Below are positions 25,572-33,675 of a stretch of 64,000 bases of DNA, in pieces. This stretch comes from Enterococcus mediterraneensis (GTDB lineage Bacteria > Bacillota > Bacilli > Lactobacillales > Enterococcaceae). The notes beneath the pieces were generated by a model. It searched no databases, was not told the origin of the DNA, and saw only the letters and a program-made list of their open reading frames with translations. The stretch covers positions 62,001 through 126,000 of the forward strand of contig NZ_UWOP01000002.1 in the NCBI RefSeq assembly GCF_900604485.1, given 5' to 3'. The first letter of the stretch is position 1. Each line of letters begins with the position of its first letter. Both the position numbers and the translations under genes were made by a program.

Positions 25572-26687
25572 TTATAAATTATTCAATGCGTCTTTTGTAT
25601 CGTCATTGGCGATACTGGTGTAAAGCGTTGTAGTAGAAGTGTCCTTGTGACCGAGCTGTTTGGCGGTCAATGTCAGATCAAGTGTGTTCAAGTACAAGCG
25701 GGTCGCCATCGTATGCCGCATTTTGTGGGGGGAGATACGGATCTTGAAGACCTCGGAGTATTTTCCCACCATTTTTTCAATAGCAGATCCCGTCATACGT
25801 TTGGCTTGTTTGCCGCTTCTGGAAAGGAAGAAGGCGGTTTCTTCCGAATCAGGCTTATAGCGGCTTTCTCTGATTTTAATATATTCCGCTAAATATTCCA
25901 TCGCTTTAGCGCCGATATAAACGGCATCATCTTTTGCACCTTTACGCACAACTCGTACGCGATTTTTCTCAAAGGACAGATCTTCCAAATCAATATTGAC
26001 TACTTCTGATAGACGCAGACCGGAGTAGAGGATCAATGCATTGATCGCTAGGTCCCGTTCTTTGTCCCGATCGTAAAACTTTCTGGCTTGAGCAGATATC
26101 TTGGTGGGATACACAGTTTCAATGAAATCAAGATATTCCTGGGTCTGTTCTCCTAAAAATAAGTAATCGGAGATCTTATCGGCACGTGCCTGCAATGTCA
26201 TTTTGACCGCGACACCTTTGACTTCATTCATTGGATTATGATCGAGGTAAGGTTTATGCAGCTTGTTAGCTGAACTTTCAGTCAAAAACTTGAATAGAAC
26301 TTTCAACGCAGTGATGGCACGTTGCACGGTTACAGAAGATAGCTTGCTTTTTTTTGCTTTCCGTTTTACCGGCTCATTTGTGTCGATTTTTCTTTCAGTC
26401 GCTGGAGAGCGGAGAGGCTTTCTGGTTTGCAAGAAAGCTTTGTAATCATTTAGTTCTAATACTGTCAATTTGCGCATCGATTCGATTGAAATCTGTGCGG
26501 TTTCTGATTCAGCAACCAATTTATTTTCTACAAGGTATTCAAAGAAGGGACGATAATTTTTTAAATATTCGTAAATCGTCAGGGGAGAATATTGGCCCAC
26601 GGTTTTTACTTTTACAAATTCCGCCACAAAGTCAGGCATATTGGTAAGTTCTTCTTGAATACATTCATAAACACGTTCTTCATCCAT
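25572..26687 (-). CDS. xerS: Tyrosine recombinase, XerS-like
   Basis: A 371-residue site-specific recombinase. The N-terminal core-binding domain has SPLTIYEYLKNYRPFFEYL; the catalytic domain has the first Arg in ILYSGLRLSEVV, the HKMRHTMATRLY box (HxxR), LGHKD, and the nucleophile Tyr in TTTLYTSIAND. Length and sequence pattern match XerS, the single-recombinase chromosome dimer resolution protein of streptococci and lactococci, more than phage integrases. In those hosts the dif site sits beside xerS; the region upstream here has palindromes worth testing. A phage-type role is less likely because no phage genes are adjacent. Confidence 0.78.
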   Translation of the reverse strand: MDEERVYECIQEELTNMPDFVAEFVKVKTVGQYSPLTIYEYLKNYRPFFEYLVENKLVAESETAQISIESMRKLTVLELNDYKAFLQTRKPLRSPATERKIDTNEPVKRKAKKSKLSSVTVQRAITALKVLFKFLTESSANKLHKPYLDHNPMNEVKGVAVKMTLQARADKISDYLFLGEQTQEYLDFIETVYPTKISAQARKFYDRDKERDLAINALILYSGLRLSEVVNIDLEDLSFEKNRVRVVRKGAKDDAVYIGAKAMEYLAEYIKIRESRYKPDSEETAFFLSRSGKQAKRMTGSAIEKMVGKYSEVFKIRISPHKMRHTMATRLYLNTLDLTLTAKQLGHKDTSTTTLYTSIANDDTKDALNNL

Positions 26688-26744
26688 TCTTTTTCATTCC
26701 TTTCTATCTATAGGGTGGGAGAGTAACGCTTAATTATATTATAA

Positions 26745-26758
26745 TTGGTATATACCAA
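26745..26758. promoter_or_regulatory. 14-bp palindrome upstream of xerS
   Basis: TTGGTATATACCAA is perfectly self-complementary and lies 58 bases upstream of the xerS start. It may be an operator or part of a recombination site; a related ATTGGTATATATA occurs at 26842-26854. Confidence 0.45.
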
Positions 26759-27154
26759 AATGTCAACGAATAAAATTGATAATAATCATATTTATAGCGT
26801 AAATAATCAAGCTTAATTTTGATATAAAGTAAAATCTTCTTAATTGGTATATATAAAACAGAGAAGCAGCAAAGTGCGTTCATTTTTCTAAAAAGACGGT
26901 TTTTTTAAGAAAGTTTGTTATTTTATAAAAAATAAAAATATAGGAGAGTTTTAAAACCAGCTTAATAATGACGAATAAGAACTATAAAAATTGTAAAGTG
27001 AGCGATTTAGATGATTAGCTGAAATCTAGTTGTTAAATGTCTAACGATGATTTATTTGGTTTTAGAATTACCATATCAGCGACTGAAACTTTTAATTTGA
27101 ATTGCAGTTGCATATTTTTGCTAGATTTACAGATGGATCCTGGATAAATTCTTT

Positions 27155-27184
27155 CTAAATCATGCTAAATCATGCTAAATCATG
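27155..27184 (+). repeat. Three tandem copies of a 10-bp repeat
   Basis: CTAAATCATG is repeated three times without a gap. The 10-base period equals about one helical turn, as in arrays bound by response regulators or plasmid-type initiators. Confidence 0.7.
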
Positions 27185-27274
27185 GATCAGTAGATCAAAT
27201 TTTGTGCGAATAATTTCTTACAGATGGTTAATATCATTGTGGAAACGAATAATTTCTTTAGGAGAAAATTATTT

Positions 27275-27421
27275 ATGATACAATGGATTTTTTTTAGTAT
27301 CCAGTATAAATCTGGATATACTATTTTGGGTGTATCTGGGTGTTTTTATGGCTATGTAAGTTTTATGTTGTCCATCTTTCCTGAAAATATGTATTTTTCT
27401 GAAAGATGGATCGAAGCTTAA
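27275..27421 (+). CDS. Possible 48-residue peptide
   Basis: From the ATG at 27275 (AGGAG 10 bases upstream) a short, aromatic, hydrophobic peptide is encoded: it begins MIQWIFFSIQYKSG and has a central membrane-like segment. The last third of the frame is a perfect 10-bp inverted repeat (TCCATCTTTC/GAAAGATGGA, 27371-27410). It could be a small toxin-like or signal peptide, or chance. Confidence 0.25.
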   Translation: MIQWIFFSIQYKSGYTILGVSGCFYGYVSFMLSIFPENMYFSERWIEA

Positions 27422-27515
27422 TACCCCTCTTAAAAAATTCATTAGTGTTTTATTTTATATTTATCAATGAATAAGTTGTTCTTTGTACAATGATTTTTTT
27501 GAGGAAATTTTTATC

Positions 27516-27718
27516 ATGCAGGAAGAAAAACATGCCTTAAAAATAGCAGATGACAATTTTTGGGCTGCTTTAAATCAAAAATACTACGCAAAAGTTCATG
27601 CAATTACATAAATCTAGGAATTTTAATGAAAAATATTGGATTTGCTGAAGCTGCCGGAAATCTCTTTGAACCGGCAAGATTTGCAATAAGTCTGTTCATA
27701 ACGTATCACCGAGCGTAA
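27516..27718 (+). pseudogene. Two short coding-like frames, gene remnants
   Basis: The frame at 27516-27611 (31 codons, GAGG upstream) begins MQEEKHALKIADDNFWAALN, like the N-terminus of an NTF2/SnoaL-type protein. A second at 27626-27718 (30 codons, AGGA upstream) reads GFAEAAGNLFEPARFAISLF in its middle. Both look protein-derived but end early, so I read them as remnants of one or two deleted genes. Confidence 0.3.
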
Positions 27719-27723
27719 ACCAA

Positions 27724-27771
27724 ACCCAAAAAAAGCGAAAGCCGTGTGGAAGCACTCCAAACGGCTTTCAC
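27724..27771 (-). terminator. Terminator of the sigma/anti-sigma operon
   Basis: On the minus strand GTGAAAGCCGT pairs with ACGGCTTTCGC and a run of seven T follows. Confidence 0.85.
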
Positions 27772-27778
27772 TTAAAAA

Positions 27779-28876
27779 TTACTTTCTCACCAGTTCATAG
27801 ATTTGGTCCTCGATATGAATAAACACTGATCGATGAGTATCATATTCAGGGTACATAAATGTCGCAACATAATATTTTTGTCCATTTAATTTGATCATGT
27901 CGCCTTTTTTTTGATCAAAACTTTGTTTCGTCTCCGGATCACTGCTTAAAGTGATCCCAGCACTGTTCATTTTGATTTTTGCTGCTTCACCCATTTTTAA
28001 ATATAATTTGAGCGTGGTAGGCGTTGCTTCAGCAAAGATCTCTGATTTAAGATTTTTATCTTTTGCTTTGAATTCTAGCGTTGGCAGTGTCTGTTGCGGC
28101 ACGTTTTGGATCGGCAGCTCCCAGTGCCCTGTTTCTTCAGTAACATCATTTCCCGTCAAATTCAGCTGTTTTGCGGTTTCAGAACGAGGATCATTGGCCA
28201 TTTTTATTGCTGAAATCGTTGTAACGACCAATTTCGCACCTTGCATTTTTTTCTGTAAGTCTAAACTACCATGCATGGTTCCTTGGATAGCAAAATCAAT
28301 CACTCGATTGCTTTTATCTAGTCGATTTTCCATCGTATATGACTCGATTGCTGACTTACTGTTTTTAGGAGCTGAGCCGCTATTGAAATCAAATAGAATG
28401 TTTTGCTGCTTATCGACTATTGCAAATTTGATTGCATATCTTATATGAATATCTTCATTATTTTCGAACATTAATAGTTCTGAGTCATCAGGCAACACTG
28501 CGGACAAAGAGATCCCAATCTCATTTTGATCAAAATAGATCTCATTTAAGCGAACTGTGATCCTATTATCCATATCTTCAATGTCTTGTGAAGCCACAAA
28601 ATCTGAACGAAGCAGTTTTTCGGACGTGAACTGGCCAAAGTGTAAGAAATTTCTCATGGCCGTACCGACAGGTGTAGCATATGTGATGAGAAAAAGCACA
28701 CAGATAGTAACAACTGCACTGGCGTAATAAATGATTCGCAGGTTGATTTTTTTCTTTTTTAGTTCTTTGTTGTGCTTTATTTTAGAATATGTACTGTCCA
28801 ATGACTGACGGACGAGCGGCGGTATGTCGTCAGTTTGTGATACTGCTTTTTTGATTTTTTCATCGAAACGATCCAT
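27779..28876 (-). CDS. DUF4179-type anti-sigma factor-like membrane protein
   Basis: A 365-residue protein with a short cytoplasmic N-terminus (about 1-47, ending in a lysine cluster), one membrane helix (about 48-68) and a long extracellular DUF4179-like region. It starts 3 bases after the ECF sigma gene ends, so it is very probably that sigma factor's membrane-bound regulator. It lacks a zinc-binding HxxxCxxC anti-sigma motif, as usual for this subtype. The extracellular signal is unknown. Confidence 0.78.
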   Translation of the reverse strand: MDRFDEKIKKAVSQTDDIPPLVRQSLDSTYSKIKHNKELKKKKINLRIIYYASAVVTICVLFLITYATPVGTAMRNFLHFGQFTSEKLLRSDFVASQDIEDMDNRITVRLNEIYFDQNEIGISLSAVLPDDSELLMFENNEDIHIRYAIKFAIVDKQQNILFDFNSGSAPKNSKSAIESYTMENRLDKSNRVIDFAIQGTMHGSLDLQKKMQGAKLVVTTISAIKMANDPRSETAKQLNLTGNDVTEETGHWELPIQNVPQQTLPTLEFKAKDKNLKSEIFAEATPTTLKLYLKMGEAAKIKMNSAGITLSSDPETKQSFDQKKGDMIKLNGQKYYVATFMYPEYDTHRSVFIHIEDQIYELVRK

Positions 28877-28879
28877 TTT

Positions 28880-29407
28880 TTATTCCTCGTCTTCCATTAA
28901 TTTTTGTTTGAGAAGTGCTTTGCCTCTTGCTAGTTTGGATTTTATCGTCCCCACCGGCTCATTCAAGATCTCGCTGATTTCTTTAATACTAAAACCGCTG
29001 TAGTAATATAAAATAAGCGGGATCCGATAGATGGAGGAAAGATTTTTAGTAACATATTCCCGCAACCACTCGCTCTCCCCTTTTTTGCTGGTTAAGATAC
29101 TGTTTTCTTGATCGAAAGTTTCCATGTCCGCGACTACGAAACGCTTCTTTTTCTCGAGCAGATTTTTGCATTCATTGATCAAAATACGGCACAGCCATGT
29201 ATGAAAATATGTGTCATTTTTAAGTGTAGTAATTTGAACATATGCTTTTAGCAGGGTATCCTGCAAGACGTCGCCGCAATCTTGCTGGTTTCCTAATATT
29301 TTATAAGCGATATTATAAAGCCGCTGTTCTTGTTCTTTGACAAGCAGCACAAAGGCTTCACCGTCCCCTTTTTTCGCGCGCCTGACTAGTTTTTTATCTG
29401 AGCTCAC
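28880..29407 (-). CDS. ECF-type RNA polymerase sigma factor
   Basis: A 175-residue sigma-70 family factor of the extracytoplasmic-function class. Region 2 has LYNIAYKILGNQQDCGDVLQD (about 30-50) and region 4 has YYYSGFSIKEISEILNEPVG followed by TIKSKLARGKALLKQKL. Region 3 is absent, as expected. It precedes the DUF4179 protein in a two-gene operon. Similar pairs in Gram-positives answer cell-envelope stress such as lysozyme or antimicrobial peptides; that role is inferred only. I could not see a clear self-recognised promoter upstream. Confidence 0.88.
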   Translation of the reverse strand: MSSDKKLVRRAKKGDGEAFVLLVKEQEQRLYNIAYKILGNQQDCGDVLQDTLLKAYVQITTLKNDTYFHTWLCRILINECKNLLEKKKRFVVADMETFDQENSILTSKKGESEWLREYVTKNLSSIYRIPLILYYYSGFSIKEISEILNEPVGTIKSKLARGKALLKQKLMEDEE

Positions 29408-29813
29408 TGATCCTGTCTCCCTATTCTATTGTTTTTCAAACTTCTGTATCTATGTATTCAACTATTAGACAAATGAACAACGGAAAAGGTTGCATGATAC
29501 TAATAATTATTTTAGTAATCGTCATTCGAATACGAGTAAGTAATACGACTCTTATAATAGCAAATCTGTTAGAATAAAATTTAATGGGGAAGAAAGAGGT
29601 CCCTATTGTAGAGTAGTTTTTTGAAATTTTTACTATATAGTCACAGAAAAAATTATTCATGTGCTTTACCTTCGTATGGCTGTTTTCTAAGTATTCCTAC
29701 TCTATCCATTCCTTTTTTACACTCGACGTCATTATTATAATCCTGCTTAGCAGCGAAAATATACTCAAATATTTTTGGCTAAAAATAAACGATTGGATAG
29801 AACTAACTCGGAA
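29408..29813. other. Intergenic region, no gene supported
   Basis: Between the sigma factor and the toxin gene there are only AT-rich frames without ribosome sites. Promoter sequences for the sigma operon must be near 29420-29560. Confidence 0.4.
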
Positions 29814-29847
29814 CAAAAAAAGGACCAGCGTGTTAACGCTGACCCCT
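29814..29847 (-). terminator. Terminator of the toxin-antitoxin operon
   Basis: On the minus strand GTCAGCGT pairs with ACGCTGGT across TAAC, with CCTTTTTTT following. Confidence 0.8.
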
Positions 29848-29866
29848 ATTTAGTCTTTATAGTGAT

Positions 29867-30193
29867 TCAGATAAACATACCGATAACTTCTACAACTTCG
29901 ATCCAAGTCAACAAATCGCATTGTTCGATTTTCTCAATATTTCTCGTAGTAAAATCGACGGACCTTAATTGATGGGTCACTACTTCCCCTGAAATTTTTT
30001 GAGGATCTTTTATTTTGATATACGTAGCAAATCCTCTTTCTGTAGAGGTGATAGGACAAACGAGACAAAAGCCTGTATTTTTGTTAAACGCATCTCTGCT
30101 CACGACCAGAGCTGGTCTACGCTTTTTGATTTCTTTCCCTTTTGATGGATCAAAGTCTATCCAAATGATATCTTTTTGTTTTGGATAGTCCAT
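29867..30193 (-). CDS. mazF: MazF/PemK-family endoribonuclease toxin
   Basis: A 108-residue toxin. It has the PemK/MazF hallmarks: an N-terminal GDIIWIDFDPSKG-like segment (DIIWIDFDPSKGKEIKKRRP), PALVVSRDAFN, VCPITST, and a final LRSVDFTTRNIEKIE. Such enzymes cut mRNA at short motifs when their antitoxin is degraded. Its ATG shares one base with the antitoxin stop (TAATG), so the two are translationally coupled, which fixes the start at 30193. Confidence 0.88.
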   Translation of the reverse strand: MDYPKQKDIIWIDFDPSKGKEIKKRRPALVVSRDAFNKNTGFCLVCPITSTERGFATYIKIKDPQKISGEVVTHQLRSVDFTTRNIEKIEQCDLLTWIEVVEVIGMFI

Positions 30194-30426
30194 TAGTATT
30201 CTTTCCCTTCTAGGTTCATTGAATCCCACTCAAGATCTTCTTCAGTAATGGAATCTCTAAACCCCTTCCAGTCCTCGGTATCTTTAAAAATATCGGATTT
30301 TTTAGGCTTCAAAATATATGCTTCTCCAACTTTTAGAATTGTAAACTTTTCACCGACTTCTGGCGAAATATCTTTTGGGAAAATAGCGCCAACAGAGTTC
30401 CCTATTTTTCTAGCAACTGTTTCCAT
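30193..30426 (-). CDS. mazE: AbrB/MazE-like antitoxin
   Basis: A 77-residue protein whose first 45 residues form an AbrB/SpoVT-like DNA-binding domain (ARKIGNSVGAIFPKDI, GEKFTILKVGEAYIL). The acidic C-terminal tail (DWKGFRDSITEEDLEWDSM) is the usual toxin-neutralising part. It lies immediately before the MazF-like toxin, overlapping by one base, and probably represses the operon. An AAGGCGA-like site precedes the ATG. Confidence 0.85.
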   Translation of the reverse strand: METVARKIGNSVGAIFPKDISPEVGEKFTILKVGEAYILKPKKSDIFKDTEDWKGFRDSITEEDLEWDSMNLEGKEY

Positions 30427-30684
30427 ATTATCGCCTTCCTTACTATGTTAAATTAAGTTTAACGTGATTTAACCCAGATGTCAATAGAAAGAGATCAGTA
30501 AATTAATACTGACCCTTTTTGAAACATTCTCTTATTTTGCGTGTACATTAATTAGCGAATTTCTTTTTGTTGGCTGATTCTGATTCTAAAAACCTAAAAT
30601 TCATTGGACTTACTGCTCTTCTTCTCTTTGTGATATGCTAGAAGCCTAGTTAGTCAAATATTTAATAACTAAGGAGTGCTTTTT

Positions 30685-31188
30685 TTGGAAGAAGTAACCA
30701 TAAATTACGGCGGATTAGATCTGGTCCATCTTTACCAAGAGCTTGAAGAAAAAAATATTCACCTGAACGACTATGCAAGACGGATATTGGATCATCCTCG
30801 TCTTATCCTTAGTCCAGAAAAAAGTAGTATAGCAGGCGTGGTTATTTCTCTTGCAGAACTGGGGTTAACTAAAGGTACATCTTTATCAGACATTTTTTCA
30901 AGCGCTTATACCCACGGTCTGACCTCCTGTACGTTGGAAATGGCTCTTTATTTCCGGATCAGTTATCATCACCTTGTCGATAGTTCAGGACTAAAATCAC
31001 AAGGAAAAGCTCCTGCCGAGGCCATTACAATTGCTTCGATACCTTTAGAAAGTTCTGATGATTTTCCAAAGGGTTTGTATATTCGTAGAATTGACGGTAT
31101 TGACTGGCTACGAGGCTATACATGCGACAATCGATACCATTTCGCACCAGAAGATAAATTTTTATTTAGTGGTGTTTTTAAAGGTTAG
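30685..31188 (+). CDS. Hypothetical protein
   Basis: A 167-residue soluble protein. I chose a TTG start at 30685, 8 bases after AGGAG; the GTG at 30676 overlaps that site. It has a helical, acidic N-terminal half (LVHLYQELEEKNIHLNDYA) and a C-terminal part with LYIRRIDGIDWLRGY. I recognise no family; its reading frame, length and ribosome site support a real gene. It lies in an accessory stretch between two toxin-antitoxin loci. Confidence 0.6.
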   Translation: MEEVTINYGGLDLVHLYQELEEKNIHLNDYARRILDHPRLILSPEKSSIAGVVISLAELGLTKGTSLSDIFSSAYTHGLTSCTLEMALYFRISYHHLVDSSGLKSQGKAPAEAITIASIPLESSDDFPKGLYIRRIDGIDWLRGYTCDNRYHFAPEDKFLFSGVFKG

Positions 31189-31322
31189 TTCAACTAATCT
31201 TTTTTACCTTGTTAGCCATTCCATAGTTTCTGTCATTAGTTAACTACCTTTTGTTTCCATACGTTGACTATAAAATTAATAAGAGCTACACTTTTCTATA
31301 TGCGATTCGGGAGGCAAAAAAC

Positions 31323-31502
31323 ATGATACTTCTTCGCAAACTAAATTCTGATATACTTTTATACATCGGAATGATCCTTGTTGTACTAAATGCTATTTTT
31401 TTAGATTCCAATCTTTTCCTAAACATTTTAGGTTTCACTCTTATCCTATTTTCCAGTGATATCGCAAAAATACTTACTAAGTTTCTAAAAGATGATCACT
31501 AA
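31323..31502 (+). CDS. Small membrane protein
   Basis: A 59-residue protein with two adjacent hydrophobic segments (about 12-28 and 32-47) and a short charged tail (KFLKDDH). The ATG at 31323 follows GGGAGG by about 7 bases, which is why I prefer it to the upstream in-frame ATG. No family was recognised. It may belong to the toxin-like accessory stretch. Confidence 0.5.
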   Translation: MILLRKLNSDILLYIGMILVVLNAIFLDSNLFLNILGFTLILFSSDIAKILTKFLKDDH

Positions 31503-31589
31503 TTGATTATCTTTTTTTAGGAGAGATCTCTGGTTTCTTCCGTAGCGGCAGTGACGGTTGAAGCGGCGGAAGTAACAGTTTAGAAAATA

Positions 31590-31637
31590 AAAAAATCAGT
31601 CTAAATCCCTTAATACTAGGCTTTTAGACTGATTTTT
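31590..31637 (-). terminator. Hairpin between small membrane gene and type I toxin
   Basis: AAAATCAGTCTAAA and TTTAGACTGATTTT form a perfect stem with T-runs on both strands. On the minus strand it would end an antisense RNA running through the toxin gene. Confidence 0.6.
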
Positions 31638-31638
31638 A

Positions 31639-31647
31639 TGATATAAT
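31639..31647 (+). promoter_or_regulatory. Toxin mRNA promoter, extended -10
   Basis: TGATATAAT is an extended -10 element (TGN plus TATAAT), about 97 bases before the toxin start. The -35 region is weak. Confidence 0.45.
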
Positions 31648-31743
31648 TAGATGACAGTAAAGTTTAATGACGGTGGCTATCTCTTCGAAAGTGAGGTGGT
31701 GCGTATGAACGTACTTCCAAAATCTAATGAAAGGAGAAGCCTT

Positions 31744-31848
31744 TTGTCTGCATATGAAACAATTCAGATAATCCTTGGTTTTGGTATGTTTACCATCGCA
31801 TTGATTAGTCTGGTTGTGAATGTGCTGAAAAACGACAAAAAGAAATAA
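31744..31848 (+). CDS. Putative holin-like type I toxin
   Basis: A 34-residue hydrophobic peptide starting with TTG (MSAYETIQIILGFG) and ending VVNVLKNDKKK. The YETI-hydrophobic helix-KNDKKK pattern is that of the holin-like toxin family (Hol-Tox, TxpA/BsrG-like) used in type I toxin-antitoxin systems. AAGGAG lies 7 bases upstream of the TTG; the longer open frame from 31651 has no such site. A minus-strand -10 at 31961 and the hairpin at 31590 could define the antisense RNA antitoxin. Confidence 0.75.
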   Translation: MSAYETIQIILGFGMFTIALISLVVNVLKNDKKK

Positions 31849-31925
31849 CCGTCTACTTTAGCAGGCCGACGATTATTTCTAGAAAGTAATTAAAATCTGC
31901 CACCGTCTTAATCGGTGCTGTCTAA

Positions 31926-31950
31926 GGGGAGTTGTTGGCGCAACTCCTCT
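31926..31950 (+). terminator. Terminator of the toxin mRNA
   Basis: GGAGTTG and CAACTCC flank a 6-base loop and are followed by TCTTT. The same stem would form at the 5' end of an antisense RNA. Confidence 0.6.
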
Positions 31951-31982
31951 TTACGTATTCATTATACCATATATCAAAGGAT

Positions 31983-32008
31983 AAGAAAGGTGAAAGCCTT
32001 TCTTTTTT
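31983..32008 (+). terminator. Second hairpin downstream of the toxin locus
   Basis: AAGAAAGG and CCTTTCTT form an 8-bp stem with six or more T residues. Confidence 0.6.
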
Positions 32009-32069
32009 CATTACCTCTTATGTTAAAGAGAAAGATTCTTACTAGAGATTCTTTTTCAAAAAATTAAAA

Positions 32070-32720
32070 TCAATGCGTGGTCCCGACATTCAGTTCGATA
32101 TCATCTTTTTGTGTAACTGCTGCTTCGATCGCCAACTCGATCGTTTTTGCGATGGTTGTAATCGGCATTGTTGGTGTATCCACCGGTTTCCCTACCCCTT
32201 GGCTTGTCTCAAAAGGTACGTGGATGAAACCGCCTTTGACAGTTGGGAATTCTTTTGCGATGGTATACAGCAGATTGTACATGATTTCGTTGCAGACAAA
32301 CGTTCCGGCAGTATAAGAAATATAACCTGGCAGTCCATGGTCATTAACATGCTTGACCATTGCTTTAATCGGCAATGAAGTAAAATAAGCTGTGTCACCG
32401 TCTTCTTGAATCTTGGCGCCTAACGGCTGGTTTCCTTTATTATCTGGAATCCGTGCTTCGATCAAATTGATCGCTACCCGTTCAAAGGAAACTGCCGCAC
32501 GCCCACCAGCTTGTCCCACACATATAACAATGTCCGGCGTTTCTTGTTGCATCGCAGCTCGTACTTTTTCTCCGCTTTCACCAAAAACAGTCGGTACTTC
32601 TAATTTAACGATCTCTGCTCCAGCGATGGTATCAGGTAGTAATTTAACAGCTTCATAGGCAGGATTGACATTTTCTCCACCAAATGGATCAAATCCAGTT
32701 ACTAAGACTTTCATATTCAT
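32070..32720 (-). CDS. pcp: Pyrrolidone-carboxylate peptidase
   Basis: A 216-residue cysteine peptidase that removes N-terminal pyroglutamate from peptides. The catalytic triad is visible: Glu in VSFERVAINL, Cys in YTAGTFVCNEIMYNLL and His in GGFIHVPFE, with GFDPFGGENVNP at the start, all typical of the family and of normal length. It is the last gene of an operon with two DUF969/DUF979 membrane proteins, 10 bases after the second. Confidence 0.93.
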   Translation of the reverse strand: MNMKVLVTGFDPFGGENVNPAYEAVKLLPDTIAGAEIVKLEVPTVFGESGEKVRAAMQQETPDIVICVGQAGGRAAVSFERVAINLIEARIPDNKGNQPLGAKIQEDGDTAYFTSLPIKAMVKHVNDHGLPGYISYTAGTFVCNEIMYNLLYTIAKEFPTVKGGFIHVPFETSQGVGKPVDTPTMPITTIAKTIELAIEAAVTQKDDIELNVGTTH

Positions 32721-32730
32721 TCAACCTTTC

Positions 32731-33675
32731 TTATTTTAAAATCAACATATAAACGATTTGGAAAACCAACATAAACAGTGCGACAAAAATTTGATTTTTG
32801 ATTACGCCGTATTTGTCTTTCATTTCTAAAATAGCTACCGGTACGATGTTGAAATTAGCGGCCATCGGTGTCAGCAGCGTTCCGCAGAACCCGCAGCTTA
32901 AAGCCACCATTGTAACCAATGCCGGATCTGCACCATAGGCTAAGACAAATGGTGCGCCGATTCCGACAGTCATTACAGTGATCGCGGCAAAAGCATTTCC
33001 CATAATGATCGTAAAGATGACCATCCCGATTGCATAGATGATGATCCCTACTGTCATGTTTCCTTCTGGTACAATCCCGCTGACGCCATTTGAAATGACT
33101 TCGCCAACACCGGCTTGGGTAAATACTGCTCCCAATGAGGCCAACAGCATCGGCAACATCGATAGTGGTCCGACTGTTCCCAACATCTCTACGGCATCTT
33201 TAAAGAAAGTCGCCGGTTTGTTGTCTTTGGAAAAAAGCATCATCAAAACGATCGCTAATAAAACACCCAGTCCGACACCTACCAATGCCCCCAGTTTGGT
33301 AAATAGCGCGACAATGATCGCTACAAAGCCGATACTCAATGCCGGCAGAAAGATACGATTGCCGATCTTGTCAGCCATTTTTTCCATATATTCTTTGCTG
33401 GCGGCTTGGCTTTTTCCTTTTACGACCTTTTTCAAGATAGCAGGTATCGTCATCAGTAAAATCATAATCCCTACCCAAACACTCGGGATCCAACGTCCAA
33501 AGCCAATCACTACGCCTAGGATCAGCCAAAAGATTCCTGTACCTAATCGACTTTTATTGCTTTGATCCATTAGATTGTAAATTCCTGTGCCAATCAAGAT
33601 CAAACCCATGATCATGTAAATGATCTCTAAAAGCTTCTCACTTAATAATACCTCTGGACTAGAAAAAAATGACAT
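32731..33675 (-). CDS. DUF979 family membrane protein
   Basis: A 314-residue protein with about nine hydrophobic segments, including IIYAIGMVIFTIIMGNAFAA and GFCGTLLTPMAANFNIVP near the C-terminus. It matches DUF979, always found beside DUF969. The two together look like a split carrier. The neighbouring pcp gene suggests the substrate may be 5-oxoproline or pyroglutamyl peptides, which is inference. AAGGGGGC precedes its ATG. Confidence 0.8.
   Translation of the reverse strand: MSFFSSPEVLLSEKLLEIIYMIMGLILIGTGIYNLMDQSNKSRLGTGIFWLILGVVIGFGRWIPSVWVGIMILLMTIPAILKKVVKGKSQAASKEYMEKMADKIGNRIFLPALSIGFVAIIVALFTKLGALVGVGLGVLLAIVLMMLFSKDNKPATFFKDAVEMLGTVGPLSMLPMLLASLGAVFTQAGVGEVISNGVSGIVPEGNMTVGIIIYAIGMVIFTIIMGNAFAAITVMTVGIGAPFVLAYGADPALVTMVALSCGFCGTLLTPMAANFNIVPVAILEMKDKYGVIKNQIFVALFMLVFQIVYMLILK

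Larger units (their letters stand above)
26688..27274. other. Gene-poor AT-rich region upstream of xerS
   Basis: No credible gene is seen. It contains the 14-bp palindrome at 26745, a second partial copy of its half (ATTGGTATATA) about 100 bases on at 26842, and a triple 10-bp direct repeat at 27155. The xerS promoter must lie here on the minus strand. In streptococci the dif site of XerS is located in this position, so this is the place to look for it. Confidence 0.5.
31590..31955 (-). ncRNA. Candidate antisense RNA antitoxin
   Basis: A TATAAT on the minus strand (31961-31966) points back through the toxin mRNA's terminator and the whole toxin gene. The first possible terminator on that strand is the hairpin at 31590-31637. 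This is the layout of type I antitoxin RNAs. The exact ends are inferred. Confidence 0.35.

Noticed and set aside
25572-26687. Prophage or integrative element ending at the tyrosine recombinase
   Set aside because: The protein fits XerS, no excisionase, tRNA attachment site or phage genes are adjacent, and flanking genes are ordinary chromosomal ones.
29436-29972. Several 64-74 codon frames on both strands upstream of the sigma factor and over the toxin gene end
   Set aside because: No ribosome sites, low-complexity hydrophobic translations, and they overlap the terminator and toxin gene.
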